64,000 nucleotides of DNA, taken from contig NZ_CP115468.1 in assembly GCF_028462125.1 (NCBI RefSeq), positions 1,889,097-1,953,096 on the forward strand, in the 5' to 3' direction. A program made the translations under genes and the position numbers. The stretch comes from Leptospira sp. GIMC2001. Its GTDB lineage: Bacteria > Spirochaetota > Leptospiria > Leptospirales > Leptospiraceae. The notes beneath the pieces are model-generated. The model saw only the letters and a program-made list of their open reading frames with translations. It did no database searches and had not been told where the DNA came from. Each line of letters opens with the position of its first letter. The stretch's first letter is position 1. Shown one piece after another: positions 1-9,018 of the stretch.

Positions 1-1
1 A

Positions 2-76
2 CAAGTATTTATTTACCATAATGGTGCTGAATCTTACTACGGTGTTCGTGGATTCCGCGGTTGTATTGCAGTATAA
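2..76 (+). CDS. C-terminal end of an unidentified protein (partial)
   Basis: An open frame enters from the left edge and stops at the TAA at 74-76, giving 24 residues that end in GVRGFRGCIAV. A glycine/arginine/phenylalanine-rich ending of this kind is seen in formylglycine-generating-enzyme-like (SUMF1) domains, but 24 residues are too few to assign a family. The next gene starts 27 bases downstream on the same strand, so the two may be co-transcribed. Confidence 0.4.
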   Translation, partial: QVFIYHNGAESYYGVRGFRGCIAV

Positions 77-103
77 ATTAATTATAAAATAAAAGAGAAT
101 ATT

Positions 104-412
104 TTGATTCTAGAAGTTGCTATTCTGAAAGTAAAAAACAATTGCGAGAGAGAATTTGAAATAGCTTTTGCTGAAGCATCAATGATTATTTCGCAAATGC
201 AAGGTTATCTAAATCATGAATTACTTAAATGTATAGAACAAGACAATCAGTATTTACTTTTGGTGAGATGGGAGAAATTGGAAGATCATACTGAAGGATT
301 TAGGAAATCAAAGGAATATTTGCAATGGAAAAAACTGCTGCATGATTTCTATGATCCTTTCCCAACTGTTGAGCATTATAAATCTATCAATTTACATTCA
401 TTCGATGTTTAA
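104..412 (+). CDS. ABM-domain (antibiotic biosynthesis monooxygenase-like) protein
   Basis: This is a 102-residue protein starting at a TTG, with the purine-rich stretch AAGAGAAT just upstream as a weak ribosome site. Its size and beta-alpha-alpha-beta pattern fit the single-domain ABM/dimeric ferredoxin-like fold. The N-terminal strand (ILEVAILKVK), a helix containing a M-x-GY motif and the later YLLLVRWE strand followed by a W/F-containing helix are typical. Members include cofactor-free monooxygenases, quinol monooxygenase YgiN and haem-degrading relatives; the substrate cannot be told from sequence. A strong inverted repeat overlaps its stop codon. Confidence 0.75.
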   Translation: MILEVAILKVKNNCEREFEIAFAEASMIISQMQGYLNHELLKCIEQDNQYLLLVRWEKLEDHTEGFRKSKEYLQWKKLLHDFYDPFPTVEHYKSINLHSFDV

Positions 413-431
413 TCTTACTTGAACATCGAAT
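400..431. terminator. Hairpin between convergent genes, probable bidirectional terminator
   Basis: Bases 400-409 and 422-431 form a perfect 10-bp inverted repeat with a 12-base loop. It overlaps the stop codon of the ABM gene and lies between that gene and the convergent MFS gene ending at 475. An AT-rich stretch follows, without a clean T tract. Position and stem suggest a shared terminator. Confidence 0.5.
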
Positions 432-474
432 ATCATTTTATAAATTCTTTATTATAAGATTCTTCTTATAAAAT

Positions 475-1731
475 TCAAAGATGATCTTTTAGTTCAAGCT
501 TACTCAGTTTCGGAAACGTCTTCAAACTCGCAGCAACAATCAATAAAGTCATAATCCCGCCAAATAAAACTGACGGAACCGTTCCCATGAGCTTAGCTGT
601 TACACCTGACTCGAAAGCTCCAATTTCATTTGATGATCCGATAAATATTTTATTAACCGAACTTACTCTTCCACGTAAAGTATCCGGAGTCATCACTTGC
701 ATAATTGTGGAACGGATAACTACACTAATGCTATCAAAAACTCCACTCATAAAAAGTGCAATAAGCGATATGATAAAACTGGTTGATAGTCCAAAAACAA
801 TCATACTAAACCCAAATCCGCCGACACTCCAAAGTAAAATTCTTCCAGAATTCCTAAGGGGTGGTTTGAAGCTTAGAAAAAAAGCCATTCCAACAGCTCC
901 CATAGCAGGTGCAGCTCTTAACATTCCTAATCCTTCAGATCCAACATGAAGAATATCTGCAGCAAAAATGGGAAGTAGAGCAACAGCTCCGCCAAAAAGA
1001 ACCGCAAACATATCTAAACTCATCGCACCTAAAACATATTCATTTTTGAATACAAACTTTAATCCTGAAATCAGAGAAGAACGTAGTCTTTCTTTGGAAT
1101 CAAAAGGTGGAAGCGGTCTGGATGGAATAAATAAAAACAATATAAAAGCAAGGGATATAAAAAATAAATCTAATGCATAAGCGAAGCTTACACCATAGAA
1201 ACCGTATACAATCCCACCTAATGCAGGACCTACTACGGCACCAATTTGAAAACTAGTTCCAGAAATTGCGGCAGAATTAGGATAGAATTCTCGTGGAACA
1301 ATTTGAGTCATAAATGCAAAAATACTAGGCGCGATGAATCCTCGAGCTAAGCCCGAAAGGATGATTGTCAAATATATTGGATAGGCACCGTTTGATTTCA
1401 GAAATATTTCTCCATCCCAAGTGAACATCCATAACAATACTGAGCAAAGTATCAATACAGACATGGCTACAACAGCAATAAGTTTTCTTGGAATACGATC
1501 CGCCAAATGACCTGCATAAAGAGCTACTGCAATAGAAGGCAAGGCTTCCGCAAGTCCAATCATTCCTAGAGCTAGCGGATCTTTGGTTATACTATAAACT
1601 TGCCAGCCAACAACTACAGCCTGCATTTGAACAGCTATAACAAATAAAAGTCTTGAAACTATATAGAATCGAAAATCTCGAATAGCAAAAATCTTAAAAT
1701 TGGCTTTACTTAGATTAGGATTTGTTTGCAT
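475..1731 (-). CDS. MFS transporter (EntS-like efflux family)
   Basis: A polytopic membrane protein of the major facilitator superfamily, about 418 residues from the ATG at 1731. It has roughly twelve hydrophobic segments and the loop 2-3 signature GHLADRIPRK (MFS motif A), plus an LRGRVSS motif in the second half. The order of helices and the N-terminal IRDFRFYIVSRLLF resemble the EntS/enterobactin-exporter-like group; the substrate is unknown. A TTG eight codons earlier (1755) would extend it; I prefer the ATG, although neither has a clear ribosome site. Its 5' end overlaps the end of the upstream Nudix gene by 17 bases, so the two are probably co-transcribed. Confidence 0.85.
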   Translation of the reverse strand: MQTNPNLSKANFKIFAIRDFRFYIVSRLLFVIAVQMQAVVVGWQVYSITKDPLALGMIGLAEALPSIAVALYAGHLADRIPRKLIAVVAMSVLILCSVLLWMFTWDGEIFLKSNGAYPIYLTIILSGLARGFIAPSIFAFMTQIVPREFYPNSAAISGTSFQIGAVVGPALGGIVYGFYGVSFAYALDLFFISLAFILFLFIPSRPLPPFDSKERLRSSLISGLKFVFKNEYVLGAMSLDMFAVLFGGAVALLPIFAADILHVGSEGLGMLRAAPAMGAVGMAFFLSFKPPLRNSGRILLWSVGGFGFSMIVFGLSTSFIISLIALFMSGVFDSISVVIRSTIMQVMTPDTLRGRVSSVNKIFIGSSNEIGAFESGVTAKLMGTVPSVLFGGIMTLLIVAASLKTFPKLSKLELKDHL

Positions 1732-2284
1732 AAAAATAAAAACCGAAAGCCGCAACCATCATGGAATGATGAATAACCCCATCTCGAATCAGCCCTGGGA
1801 TAGAGGCTATGTCTTCTTCGAATATATCGATTTCTTCACTCTCATCCCAATCTAGCTCCAAAGTTTTTTCTGCATCTCTTGCAAGAAATGTATAACACCA
1901 GTTATTGAAAACGGCAGGATTACCAGAGACCTTACCAATCTGTTCCCAATTATTGGAAGTATATCCGGTCTCTTCTGCAAGCTCTCTCTTAGCAGAAATC
2001 AAAGGTGCATCATCACCGGATTCGTCAACAATGCCTCCAGGCAACTCAAGACAGTATTCATGAATTCCATGTCTGTATTGTCGAACAAGAACGATTTTCC
2101 CCGATTTTGAAATTGCAATAACATTCACCCAGCTTTTTGATTCTAGGGCATAATAGGTTTTGGTATGGCCTTTTAATTTGGCTGTGGCATCAAAAGAAAC
2201 TAGATCAAAAATGGGTGTAGTATGAAGAATCTTACGATTCTTTCGTTCCCAGAGATTTTCATGAGGATTGCCATAAGAGTTCAT
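1715..2284 (-). CDS. Nudix hydrolase, ADP-ribose pyrophosphatase-like
   Basis: A Nudix-fold protein of about 189 residues from the ATG at 2284 (a TTG seven codons earlier is possible). The Nudix box reads ELPGGIVDESG followed by AKRELAEETGY; the REL-x-EETGY half is canonical, but the loop between glycine and the first acidic residue is about two residues longer than the Gx5Ex7REUxEExGU consensus. The preceding VRQYRHGIHEYCLELPGG is typical of ADP-sugar pyrophosphatases, which split ADP-ribose or ADP-sugars into AMP and sugar phosphate. The substrate is inferred from family resemblance. It is divergent from the helicase gene and upstream of the MFS gene. Confidence 0.85.
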   Translation of the reverse strand: MNSYGNPHENLWERKNRKILHTTPIFDLVSFDATAKLKGHTKTYYALESKSWVNVIAISKSGKIVLVRQYRHGIHEYCLELPGGIVDESGDDAPLISAKRELAEETGYTSNNWEQIGKVSGNPAVFNNWCYTFLARDAEKTLELDWDESEEIDIFEEDIASIPGLIRDGVIHHSMMVAAFGFYFYANKS

Positions 2285-2378
2285 CTTTACAAGGTAAAAA
2301 TACAATTAAATCGATTCCAGCTCCTTTTATCTTTTTGGTTGATGCTGTATGGATTTTTTTTATTATGTCTCCTATACT

Positions 2379-4394
2379 ATGTTGTTGAACCCTGAACAGG
2401 CTGCTGCCGTCCGACATGTTGACGGTCCACTTTTGGTTTTTGCTGGAGCAGGAAGTGGCAAGACTCGTGTGATCACGAATCGAATTGTTCATCTTATCGA
2501 GAAGGCTGAAATACCTCCATCCCAAATCATTGCACTTTCATTTACCAACAAAAGTGCTCGTGAAATGGAATCTCGACTTAGAAAAATGATGAATCGAAAA
2601 GCTCTAAGAGGCATCATACTTTCTACTTTTCATTCTCTCGGATTGAAAATTCTAAAGGAACATATTGAAACTCTTGGATACAATCACAATTTTTTATTAT
2701 TGAATGCCAATGATCAGGAAGCTCTTGTAACTCAGCTTCTCAAGAATAGAAAACTTGACCCAAAAGAAATCCCTCCTAAAGAAATTATGAGAAGGGTAAG
2801 TCTTGCGAAAAATACCAAGGGTGCTTATCTCGATCGTCTGTCCGCTTCAAATGAAGAGGTGGATCTAACGGCCGTTACCATTTATGAAGATTATAATAAA
2901 GCTTTAAAAGATATGAACTCATTGGATTTTGATGATTTGATTTTGCTACCTTCAAGGATTTTCAAAGAAAATCCTGAAATTGCAGCAACCTTTCACAAAA
3001 AGCATAAATATTTTATGGTAGATGAATTTCAAGATACCAATGAACTTCAATATGAATTTCTGACATACCTCAGAGGAAGCAATCGGAATCTATGTGTGGT
3101 AGGCGATGATGATCAGAGTATCTATGCTTTTCGTGGATCGAATGTACAGTTAATTCTTAATTTTGAAAGAGAGTTTCCTGAGGCGAAAGTTGTTCGTTTA
3201 TTAGAAAATTATCGATCAACTTCCATGATCATTCGAGCTGCAAATAGTTTAATCAAAAACAATGTTGATCGTCGGCATAAAGATCTATTTAGCAAAATTA
3301 TCTCGCATGAGAAAGTTGAGTATTTCGAGACTCAGGATGAGAGAGAAGAAGCGATATTTGTAGTGGGAATGATTGAAGATGCCTACCGGAAAGCGGAAAA
3401 GCTCAGTCAAATGGCAATTCTATTTCGAACCAATTTTCAGTCTAGGCCCTTTGAAGAAGAACTTCGTATGAGAAATATTCCGTACAAAGTGGTCGGAGGA
3501 TACAACTTTTTTGATCGCAGGGAAGTTCGAGATATGATTTCATATCTACGCATCATTGCCAATCCTAAAGACGAGTCTTCGCTCATGCGAACGATCAATA
3601 CTCCCAAACGAGGAATAGGTCAGACGACTATAGCCAAGTTGCATCGAGAATCAATTGATAATGGTTTAAGTCTTTCGGACATTTTGTACAAAATTTCAGA
3701 GTCACCCGACTATCTTACAGATATAAAATCTAAGCATAGAACGGAGATTTATAGCTATTTAGAATTGATCGAAAAATATCGGAAGAAATTCGCACAGAGT
3801 CCGAAGCTTGCTCCCATTTTGCGTGAACTTATTACTGAATCCGGAATGGAAAAAGAAATTCTCCTTGAAGAAACGGATGAGAAAGTCGCCAAAGCAAGAA
3901 TGTACAATCTGTCTGAACTTGTTAATATGTTATCTTTTTTTGAAGATGATGAAGATCGAGAAGGAAAGGCGAGCCTTTTTGATTTCTTGGCAAGACTAGC
4001 TCTTCTTATGGAAGATGACCAAGCAGATGAGGACCAAGAAGATAAAAGAGTACAACTTTTGACAATTCACCAATCAAAAGGACTTGAGTTTGACACTGTC
4101 TATGTCGTAGGTATAGAGGAAGGTATTTTACCTAACTCTCGAGTGGTGGATGAGGGGAACAATGTCGACGAAGAGCGAAGATTGTTTTATGTCGCCATGA
4201 CTCGAGCGAAAACAAATTTATTATTGACAGGAGCCAAGACTCGCCGAAAATATGGGGAAACTATAGATACAAACCCATCGAGATTCTTAGAAGAAATCGA
4301 TCCAGAAGCTATTCATTTGCATAGACTTTCGGGTGGTGCTTCCGAGGGAGGAATTGACTTTCTCAAAGAATTGGAAAGATTGAAGGTTGGTTAG
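2379..4394 (+). CDS. ATP-dependent DNA helicase, Rep/UvrD/PcrA family
   Basis: A superfamily 1A 3'-5' DNA helicase acting in repair and replication restart. From the ATG at 2379 it has 671 residues, close to the length of E. coli Rep, and its start MLLNPEQ aligns with Rep and PcrA starts; an in-frame ATG at 2349 would add an unusual FYY-rich leader. Visible motifs are Walker A AGAGSGKT (about residues 22-29), Walker B VDEFQDTN (about 214-221), GDDDQSIYAFRG, LLENYRS, the LLTIHQSKGLEFD motif V region (about 560) and EERRLFYVAMTRAK. It lacks the long C-terminal extension of UvrD. The downstream lipoprotein gene starts 8 bases after its stop. Confidence 0.93.
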   Translation: MLLNPEQAAAVRHVDGPLLVFAGAGSGKTRVITNRIVHLIEKAEIPPSQIIALSFTNKSAREMESRLRKMMNRKALRGIILSTFHSLGLKILKEHIETLGYNHNFLLLNANDQEALVTQLLKNRKLDPKEIPPKEIMRRVSLAKNTKGAYLDRLSASNEEVDLTAVTIYEDYNKALKDMNSLDFDDLILLPSRIFKENPEIAATFHKKHKYFMVDEFQDTNELQYEFLTYLRGSNRNLCVVGDDDQSIYAFRGSNVQLILNFEREFPEAKVVRLLENYRSTSMIIRAANSLIKNNVDRRHKDLFSKIISHEKVEYFETQDEREEAIFVVGMIEDAYRKAEKLSQMAILFRTNFQSRPFEEELRMRNIPYKVVGGYNFFDRREVRDMISYLRIIANPKDESSLMRTINTPKRGIGQTTIAKLHRESIDNGLSLSDILYKISESPDYLTDIKSKHRTEIYSYLELIEKYRKKFAQSPKLAPILRELITESGMEKEILLEETDEKVAKARMYNLSELVNMLSFFEDDEDREGKASLFDFLARLALLMEDDQADEDQEDKRVQLLTIHQSKGLEFDTVYVVGIEEGILPNSRVVDEGNNVDEERRLFYVAMTRAKTNLLLTGAKTRRKYGETIDTNPSRFLEEIDPEAIHLHRLSGGASEGGIDFLKELERLKVG

Positions 4395-4402
4395 AGAGAG
4401 AT

Positions 4403-5080
4403 ATGAACAAAAATATATTAGCTATCAGTGTATTTGCATTATTATTAGGAGCCTGCTCATCTGGAGATTCCAGAGATTCAGCAGGTCCAAGAAAAATGGA
4501 GAAGGAAGTTCAAGTAAAACTTCAAGCAATTAATGAAGAACTTGCAATCCAATCCATTCCAGAAGAAAGAAAACAACAATTGAAATTGGACAAAGCTAAG
4601 ATTTTGCTCGATCATGACAATTATGATGAAGCAGCAGTTTTGTTGAAAGAAGTATTGCGGGCAAAGAATGAAGCCGTTAGCCAATCTGAAGTTAATCTAT
4701 ATCTGGGAAAAGCCTATTATGGTAAATCAGATTATAGTAATGCAATCAGCTATCTAAGCACTTCAGAGAGATTAGATAGAAATTACAACGATCACGAAAG
4801 AAAGAAACTTGTTGCACGATCGCTTTATGAGGAAAAGGAATACTATCCAGCTTTGGCTGCTCTTAGCAAAGCTTACAAAGGACCAGAAACTCCAAAAGAT
4901 CATTTTTACTATGAAACAGCAGCTCGTACTTACTACAAGATGGGCTTTCACAACAAGAGTGTAGATTTTTATAAAAAAGGTCTGCATGTAGCTGAGCTTG
5001 GTCTCAAAGAATATCCTGGGAGTGAAACTCTCCGTGCAATCCAATCCGATTGCTTAAAAGTTTTGGAACCAAATAAATAA
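4403..5080 (+). CDS. TPR-repeat lipoprotein
   Basis: A 225-residue protein with a short lipoprotein signal peptide ending in the lipobox LLLGAC, so Cys17 is the probable lipidated residue. The mature part begins with charged coiled-coil-like sequence and then helical pairs reading AAVLLKEVLRAKN, NLYLGKAYYGKSDYSNAISYL, ARSLYEEKEYYPALAALSKAY and AARTYYKMGFHNKSVDFYKKGL, which are tetratricopeptide-type repeats. TPR lipoproteins usually scaffold protein complexes in the periplasm or outer membrane. The partner is unknown. It lies between the helicase and the large membrane-anchored protein. Confidence 0.75.
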   Translation: MNKNILAISVFALLLGACSSGDSRDSAGPRKMEKEVQVKLQAINEELAIQSIPEERKQQLKLDKAKILLDHDNYDEAAVLLKEVLRAKNEAVSQSEVNLYLGKAYYGKSDYSNAISYLSTSERLDRNYNDHERKKLVARSLYEEKEYYPALAALSKAYKGPETPKDHFYYETAARTYYKMGFHNKSVDFYKKGLHVAELGLKEYPGSETLRAIQSDCLKVLEPNK

Positions 5081-5096
5081 TTCAAAGTTTTTCTTC

Positions 5097-7400
5097 ATGC
5101 TCTCTCAAAAATTCCAAGATTGGTTTAAAAGACCAATCTTGGTTTCTACAAAACTAAATTTCCTTAACAAAAAACTTGCGATCTATCTGGGGGCAGTGGC
5201 TGTCCTTTGCATTTCCCTATGGATTGGTTATCGCATATTAGCCTACAAGGCATTTGAGTCCAGAATACAAGTCGGACAGATTCGAACTTTTTTAACCCAT
5301 ATCATCAATACAGATTTAGATAAGGCAGTTGATGTCGGAATTATAGAATTTTCTTTGTTCGAAGGAATCTTAGTAGAAGATTTGGTGATCTCACAAGAGG
5401 AAGATTTTACATTCAATCGTAAGTTATTGCAATCACGCAAGATTGCTTTGCAACTTTCATCCATATTCTCGAAAGAACCATATCTAAAGAAAATCAAGAT
5501 CATTGATGCAAAATTTCAAATTGATATAAATGATGATTTTTTTCAAAAATTGATTGATTACCTTTTACTTGTTAACATTCAAGAAGTTGAATTCCAAGGA
5601 ACAACAATTGAGCTCTATGAAGGAGAGCGTCTGATTTTAAAATTGGATGAGCCCACCAATTGGGTTTTTCAAAAAAAGAATAATACGATAGAACTTTATT
5701 TCAAGAATAGAACGTACTTTTTGCCTTTCATCACGAAAATTGAAGGTTCGGGTGTGATTGAGCTATCTGAGAGCAAGGACTATCAATTGAATTTTAATGC
5801 TCTATGGAGAAATATTGAAAGTAATCAGCTTCCAGGAATCTCTTTGTGGTTAGGTGATTTTGATCCTGACGCTGGAAAAATGCATGGCGAAATGCAAATC
5901 CAACTCAAAGATGCAATATGGAATTTGAATGCATCATCTGAATGGGTTAATGCAAGTGGAAGATTTAGAATATGGGAAGATCTACAAATTGACAATTTTA
6001 CTTTTAAGACCAAGTCAATTATTCAGATCAACAATACTTCAAAAATTAAATCCATGCAAAGGAACCTTTTGAGTGAAGAGGTTGAATGGAATACAAAGCT
6101 AGAAACGAAGTTGGATTTAACTGAAGGCAATACGAATTGGACTATCTATGACTTAGAATCTTTTTCCAATAATCATATGAAAGGGAATCAAATGAATATT
6201 GGTGGTTCCATAAATGGGAATCTAACATGGAAAGAGACGGGAATTCGAAACAATTGGTTTCATTTTAATGGTGAAATGAATTGGAATAATGGCTTTTTGA
6301 AGGAAGGTTCGATTGATTTAAATTGGAATAGCTGGAAAACTACTATCAAAGAAAATATTTTGAATAGTGGATTTGATGGAGAAATATTCGGCTCGAAATT
6401 AAAACTTGAAAGCGCTATAAAATTACAAATTTGGAAATCAATTCGACCTGATAAAACCAATTACTATCCGCTTGGAACAAATGGAGAAATATCAGGAAAC
6501 TTAGAAAGAATTGTTTTGGAGCATTGGTATCCGATTTTCAATCAATACAAAACAAAAATCGAAAAAGAAATCCGAGAAAGACAAGAAAAGATTATTCCTG
6601 AAGAGTATTTTACTCAGTTCAAAATATATAAATACTTGCTAGAAGAGATGAATATAAGTTGGGATTTGAAGATAAATGAAATTGTAACAATCCCTGTGAA
6701 TACGAATTCGAAAGAACCAGATAATAGCATTTTAGATTTTATTCTCAGAAAATCTCCAATCGATAAAACTCCTCTCGAAAAATACAATGATCTAGAAAAG
6801 AAAACTTCGAAGGAAAGTCTCAAAAATTGGTTGTTTACAGGTTCTATCAAATCAGGTAGAGGTATTGGAAAATTAGTTCAGCTCTCAACTTCCAATCGCC
6901 TCGAATTCAACACGCAATTTGCTAACAAGACACCTTACCTAGAATTTTCTATCAATGTTGAAGATATTCCTTGGAGACAGACAAGTATCCAAATATGCGG
7001 ACTTCCATTGCACTCAGACAGATTGAGTTTATACTATTCGATAAAAACGCGTGGATCTGATTATTACGGTTTATCGAAACAGGCTAATCATAGTTCTGTC
7101 TGGGGATTTCACAAAGCTAAATTTCTCATTGGTTCCAATGATGGAACCTTTGAATCTAAATTACCAATTGATCGTAAGTATTTAACCATGAATTTTGATT
7201 TGGATTTGGAAATGGATCGGTATTTCGAAACTAGCTATTATAGAAATATCCATTGGGTTGAACTGAGTCCTGAGCCTGTTTATGAATGGAAAGGATCTGG
7301 GAATTCAAGAAGTCTTTATCCAAGCTATAATTTGTATGGAAAACTTGAATCTGAGACTAAGACTTTGAATTTTTCTGATGAAGGAATGCAATGCCGATGA
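5097..7400 (+). CDS. Large membrane-anchored protein, possibly AsmA/TamB-like
   Basis: A 767-residue protein I cannot assign firmly. A single hydrophobic segment (about residues 28-50, starting LAIYLGAVAVLC) follows a short basic cytoplasmic N-terminus, so it is probably anchored in the inner membrane with a very large periplasmic part. That part is rich in alternating hydrophobic/polar strands and in W and N, such as repeated 'xWNxxW' patches. This pattern is common in AsmA/TamB/DUF3971-type beta-rich lipid-transport proteins, but no defining motif is visible. The reading frame overlaps the next gene by 10 bases, suggesting coupled translation. Confidence 0.6.
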   Translation: MLSQKFQDWFKRPILVSTKLNFLNKKLAIYLGAVAVLCISLWIGYRILAYKAFESRIQVGQIRTFLTHIINTDLDKAVDVGIIEFSLFEGILVEDLVISQEEDFTFNRKLLQSRKIALQLSSIFSKEPYLKKIKIIDAKFQIDINDDFFQKLIDYLLLVNIQEVEFQGTTIELYEGERLILKLDEPTNWVFQKKNNTIELYFKNRTYFLPFITKIEGSGVIELSESKDYQLNFNALWRNIESNQLPGISLWLGDFDPDAGKMHGEMQIQLKDAIWNLNASSEWVNASGRFRIWEDLQIDNFTFKTKSIIQINNTSKIKSMQRNLLSEEVEWNTKLETKLDLTEGNTNWTIYDLESFSNNHMKGNQMNIGGSINGNLTWKETGIRNNWFHFNGEMNWNNGFLKEGSIDLNWNSWKTTIKENILNSGFDGEIFGSKLKLESAIKLQIWKSIRPDKTNYYPLGTNGEISGNLERIVLEHWYPIFNQYKTKIEKEIRERQEKIIPEEYFTQFKIYKYLLEEMNISWDLKINEIVTIPVNTNSKEPDNSILDFILRKSPIDKTPLEKYNDLEKKTSKESLKNWLFTGSIKSGRGIGKLVQLSTSNRLEFNTQFANKTPYLEFSINVEDIPWRQTSIQICGLPLHSDRLSLYYSIKTRGSDYYGLSKQANHSSVWGFHKAKFLIGSNDGTFESKLPIDRKYLTMNFDLDLEMDRYFETSYYRNIHWVELSPEPVYEWKGSGNSRSLYPSYNLYGKLESETKTLNFSDEGMQCR

Positions 7401-7756
7401 CTAATATTTTCAAAATTTCAATTTATTTTCTTATCTTATTCTTATTCTTTAATTGTTCAGACGAAGAAGTTGCACAGAAAGAATCTGGACTTATATCACT
7501 TGAAGGCAAGTGGATGATTTCTCCTTCAGAAGATGACTCTGCAATTTTAGATTTTTCAGCTGCGGCGGGAGAAGCTGTTTATAGCACTCAGAATAACCAA
7601 ATCAGTTATATTCTTTTGTCGGATGGCAAAGGTGTAAGAATCCAATCATTGGATGAATCTGTGCCTCGAGGATATTTTCTTTTTGTGGATAGAAAGAAAG
7701 ATTCTTGGACTGGAATCTGGGATGAGAAATTGGTTCGCTTGATTCTACAGCAATAA
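7391..7756 (+). CDS. Small lipoprotein of unknown function
   Basis: A 121-residue protein with a hydrophobic signal (IYFLILFLFF) ending in the lipobox FFNC, so Cys22 is probably lipidated. The mature part is short and beta-rich (GKWMISPSEDD near the start, GIWDEKLVRLILQQ at the end), reminiscent of small lipocalin-like or DUF domains but unassigned. The gene overlaps the upstream large protein by 10 bases and ends 5 bases from the convergent lpxB stop. Confidence 0.65.
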   Translation: MPMTNIFKISIYFLILFLFFNCSDEEVAQKESGLISLEGKWMISPSEDDSAILDFSAAAGEAVYSTQNNQISYILLSDGKGVRIQSLDESVPRGYFLFVDRKKDSWTGIWDEKLVRLILQQ

Positions 7757-7761
7757 AAATT

Positions 7762-9018
7762 CTATTGATTCAATAATTTGAAGTAATTCATGATTGTTTT
7801 TGCAGCAAGCCTTGAACCTTCTTGTTCTGCAAGTTCTCGATCTTTTACTTTCTGAATCGCATCAATTATTGTTTTACGATATTTCGAATTTTCTAATATT
7901 GCGATCGCTTCTTTTGTAATATATTCAGCTTTGCATTCCGCTTGCAATAACTCCCGACATATTTCTTGTCCAGCAAGAATGTTTACTAGTCCAACGGATT
8001 TGGTTTTGATTAAGAGACTCCCTATGAAATAGGAAAGTAAACTTACTTTGTAGATGATTACCATAGGCTTAACAAAATACGTTGCTTCCAATGTTGCTGT
8101 TCCGGATGCGATCAATAATAGATCACTTGCTTCCATAACTTGTAAGGATGATTGAAAGGCATAATGGATATTGAGGGCAGGGAAGACCTCTTTTGCTTTC
8201 TCAATCGCATCCTTGAGATAAGCATCTTCTTTAGTATTGATGTTTGGAAGAAGAAAAGTTACTTCGGTTTTTTTCTTATCCATTGAGAAATGTTTTTGTA
8301 TAGCAATAGCAGATTTAAGCAACTCAGGCGTTAACTTGCGAATTTCTTGTGATCTAGATCCAGGAAGCAGTCCAATCACCTTATGGTTTGCATCATGGGA
8401 TAATTTAATGGGAAGGGGATTTTCATGTTTTTTGGATTCTTTGATTCTTTTGGATAAAGGATGTCCAACGTAGAATGCGTTCACTCCGTATTCGCGATAA
8501 AGATCTTCTTCGAATTGAAAAAGAGTCAACATAATATCTACATTTTTTCTTATGAAGAAGATTCTCTTGAATTTCCATGCCCAGATCTGGGGAGATACAT
8601 AGAATACGACTCGAATTCCTTTTTCCTTTAGCCTTTCCGCCAAACGTAAATTAAATCCTGGATAGTCAATTAAGATCACCAATTTGGTTTCTCGTTTGAT
8701 AATTTCTTCAACCATCTTCTCGAGCAATGATTTCAGAAAGCTGTATTTCTTGATTATTTCAAAAAAACCTATTACTGCGAGATTATCCATATCTTCAAGA
8801 CTATGGAATCCCTCAGAAATCATATGTTCGCCACCGATTCCGTAGAATTCAGTATCTTGTGAATATTTTTTAAGTTCTTTTAATAGATCTCCACCGAGAA
8901 GATCACCAGAATGTTCACCCGCAAGAATGAAAACTGGAAAACCAAAACTATCCTTTTTTCGGTTTTTCTCAGCGGATTTTTTTATATTCGTTGATTGCTT
9001 TTTTGCCTTTTGTTCCAT
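7762..9018 (-). CDS. lpxB: Lipid-A-disaccharide synthase LpxB
   Basis: LpxB joins UDP-2,3-diacylglucosamine and 2,3-diacylglucosamine-1-phosphate to make the lipid A disaccharide at the inner membrane. The N-terminal AGEHSGDLLGG, GIGGEHM, PGFNLRLAERL, YVSPQIWAWK, FYVGHPL, LLPGSRSQEI and ASGTATLEA motifs are all present in family order. At 418 residues it is longer than the usual roughly 380, because of a lysine-rich N-terminal leader of about 30 residues before the first beta strand. That leader is encoded where the gene overlaps the 3' end of lpxI by 50 bases, and no later ATG fits before the first conserved motif. Confidence 0.95.
   Translation of the reverse strand: MEQKAKKQSTNIKKSAEKNRKKDSFGFPVFILAGEHSGDLLGGDLLKELKKYSQDTEFYGIGGEHMISEGFHSLEDMDNLAVIGFFEIIKKYSFLKSLLEKMVEEIIKRETKLVILIDYPGFNLRLAERLKEKGIRVVFYVSPQIWAWKFKRIFFIRKNVDIMLTLFQFEEDLYREYGVNAFYVGHPLSKRIKESKKHENPLPIKLSHDANHKVIGLLPGSRSQEIRKLTPELLKSAIAIQKHFSMDKKKTEVTFLLPNINTKEDAYLKDAIEKAKEVFPALNIHYAFQSSLQVMEASDLLLIASGTATLEATYFVKPMVIIYKVSLLSYFIGSLLIKTKSVGLVNILAGQEICRELLQAECKAEYITKEAIAILENSKYRKTIIDAIQKVKDRELAEQEGSRLAAKTIMNYFKLLNQ

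Noticed and set aside
587..949. Plus-strand open frame inside the MFS gene
   Set aside because: It is the antisense of membrane-helix codons of a clearly better minus-strand gene, with no family motif of its own.
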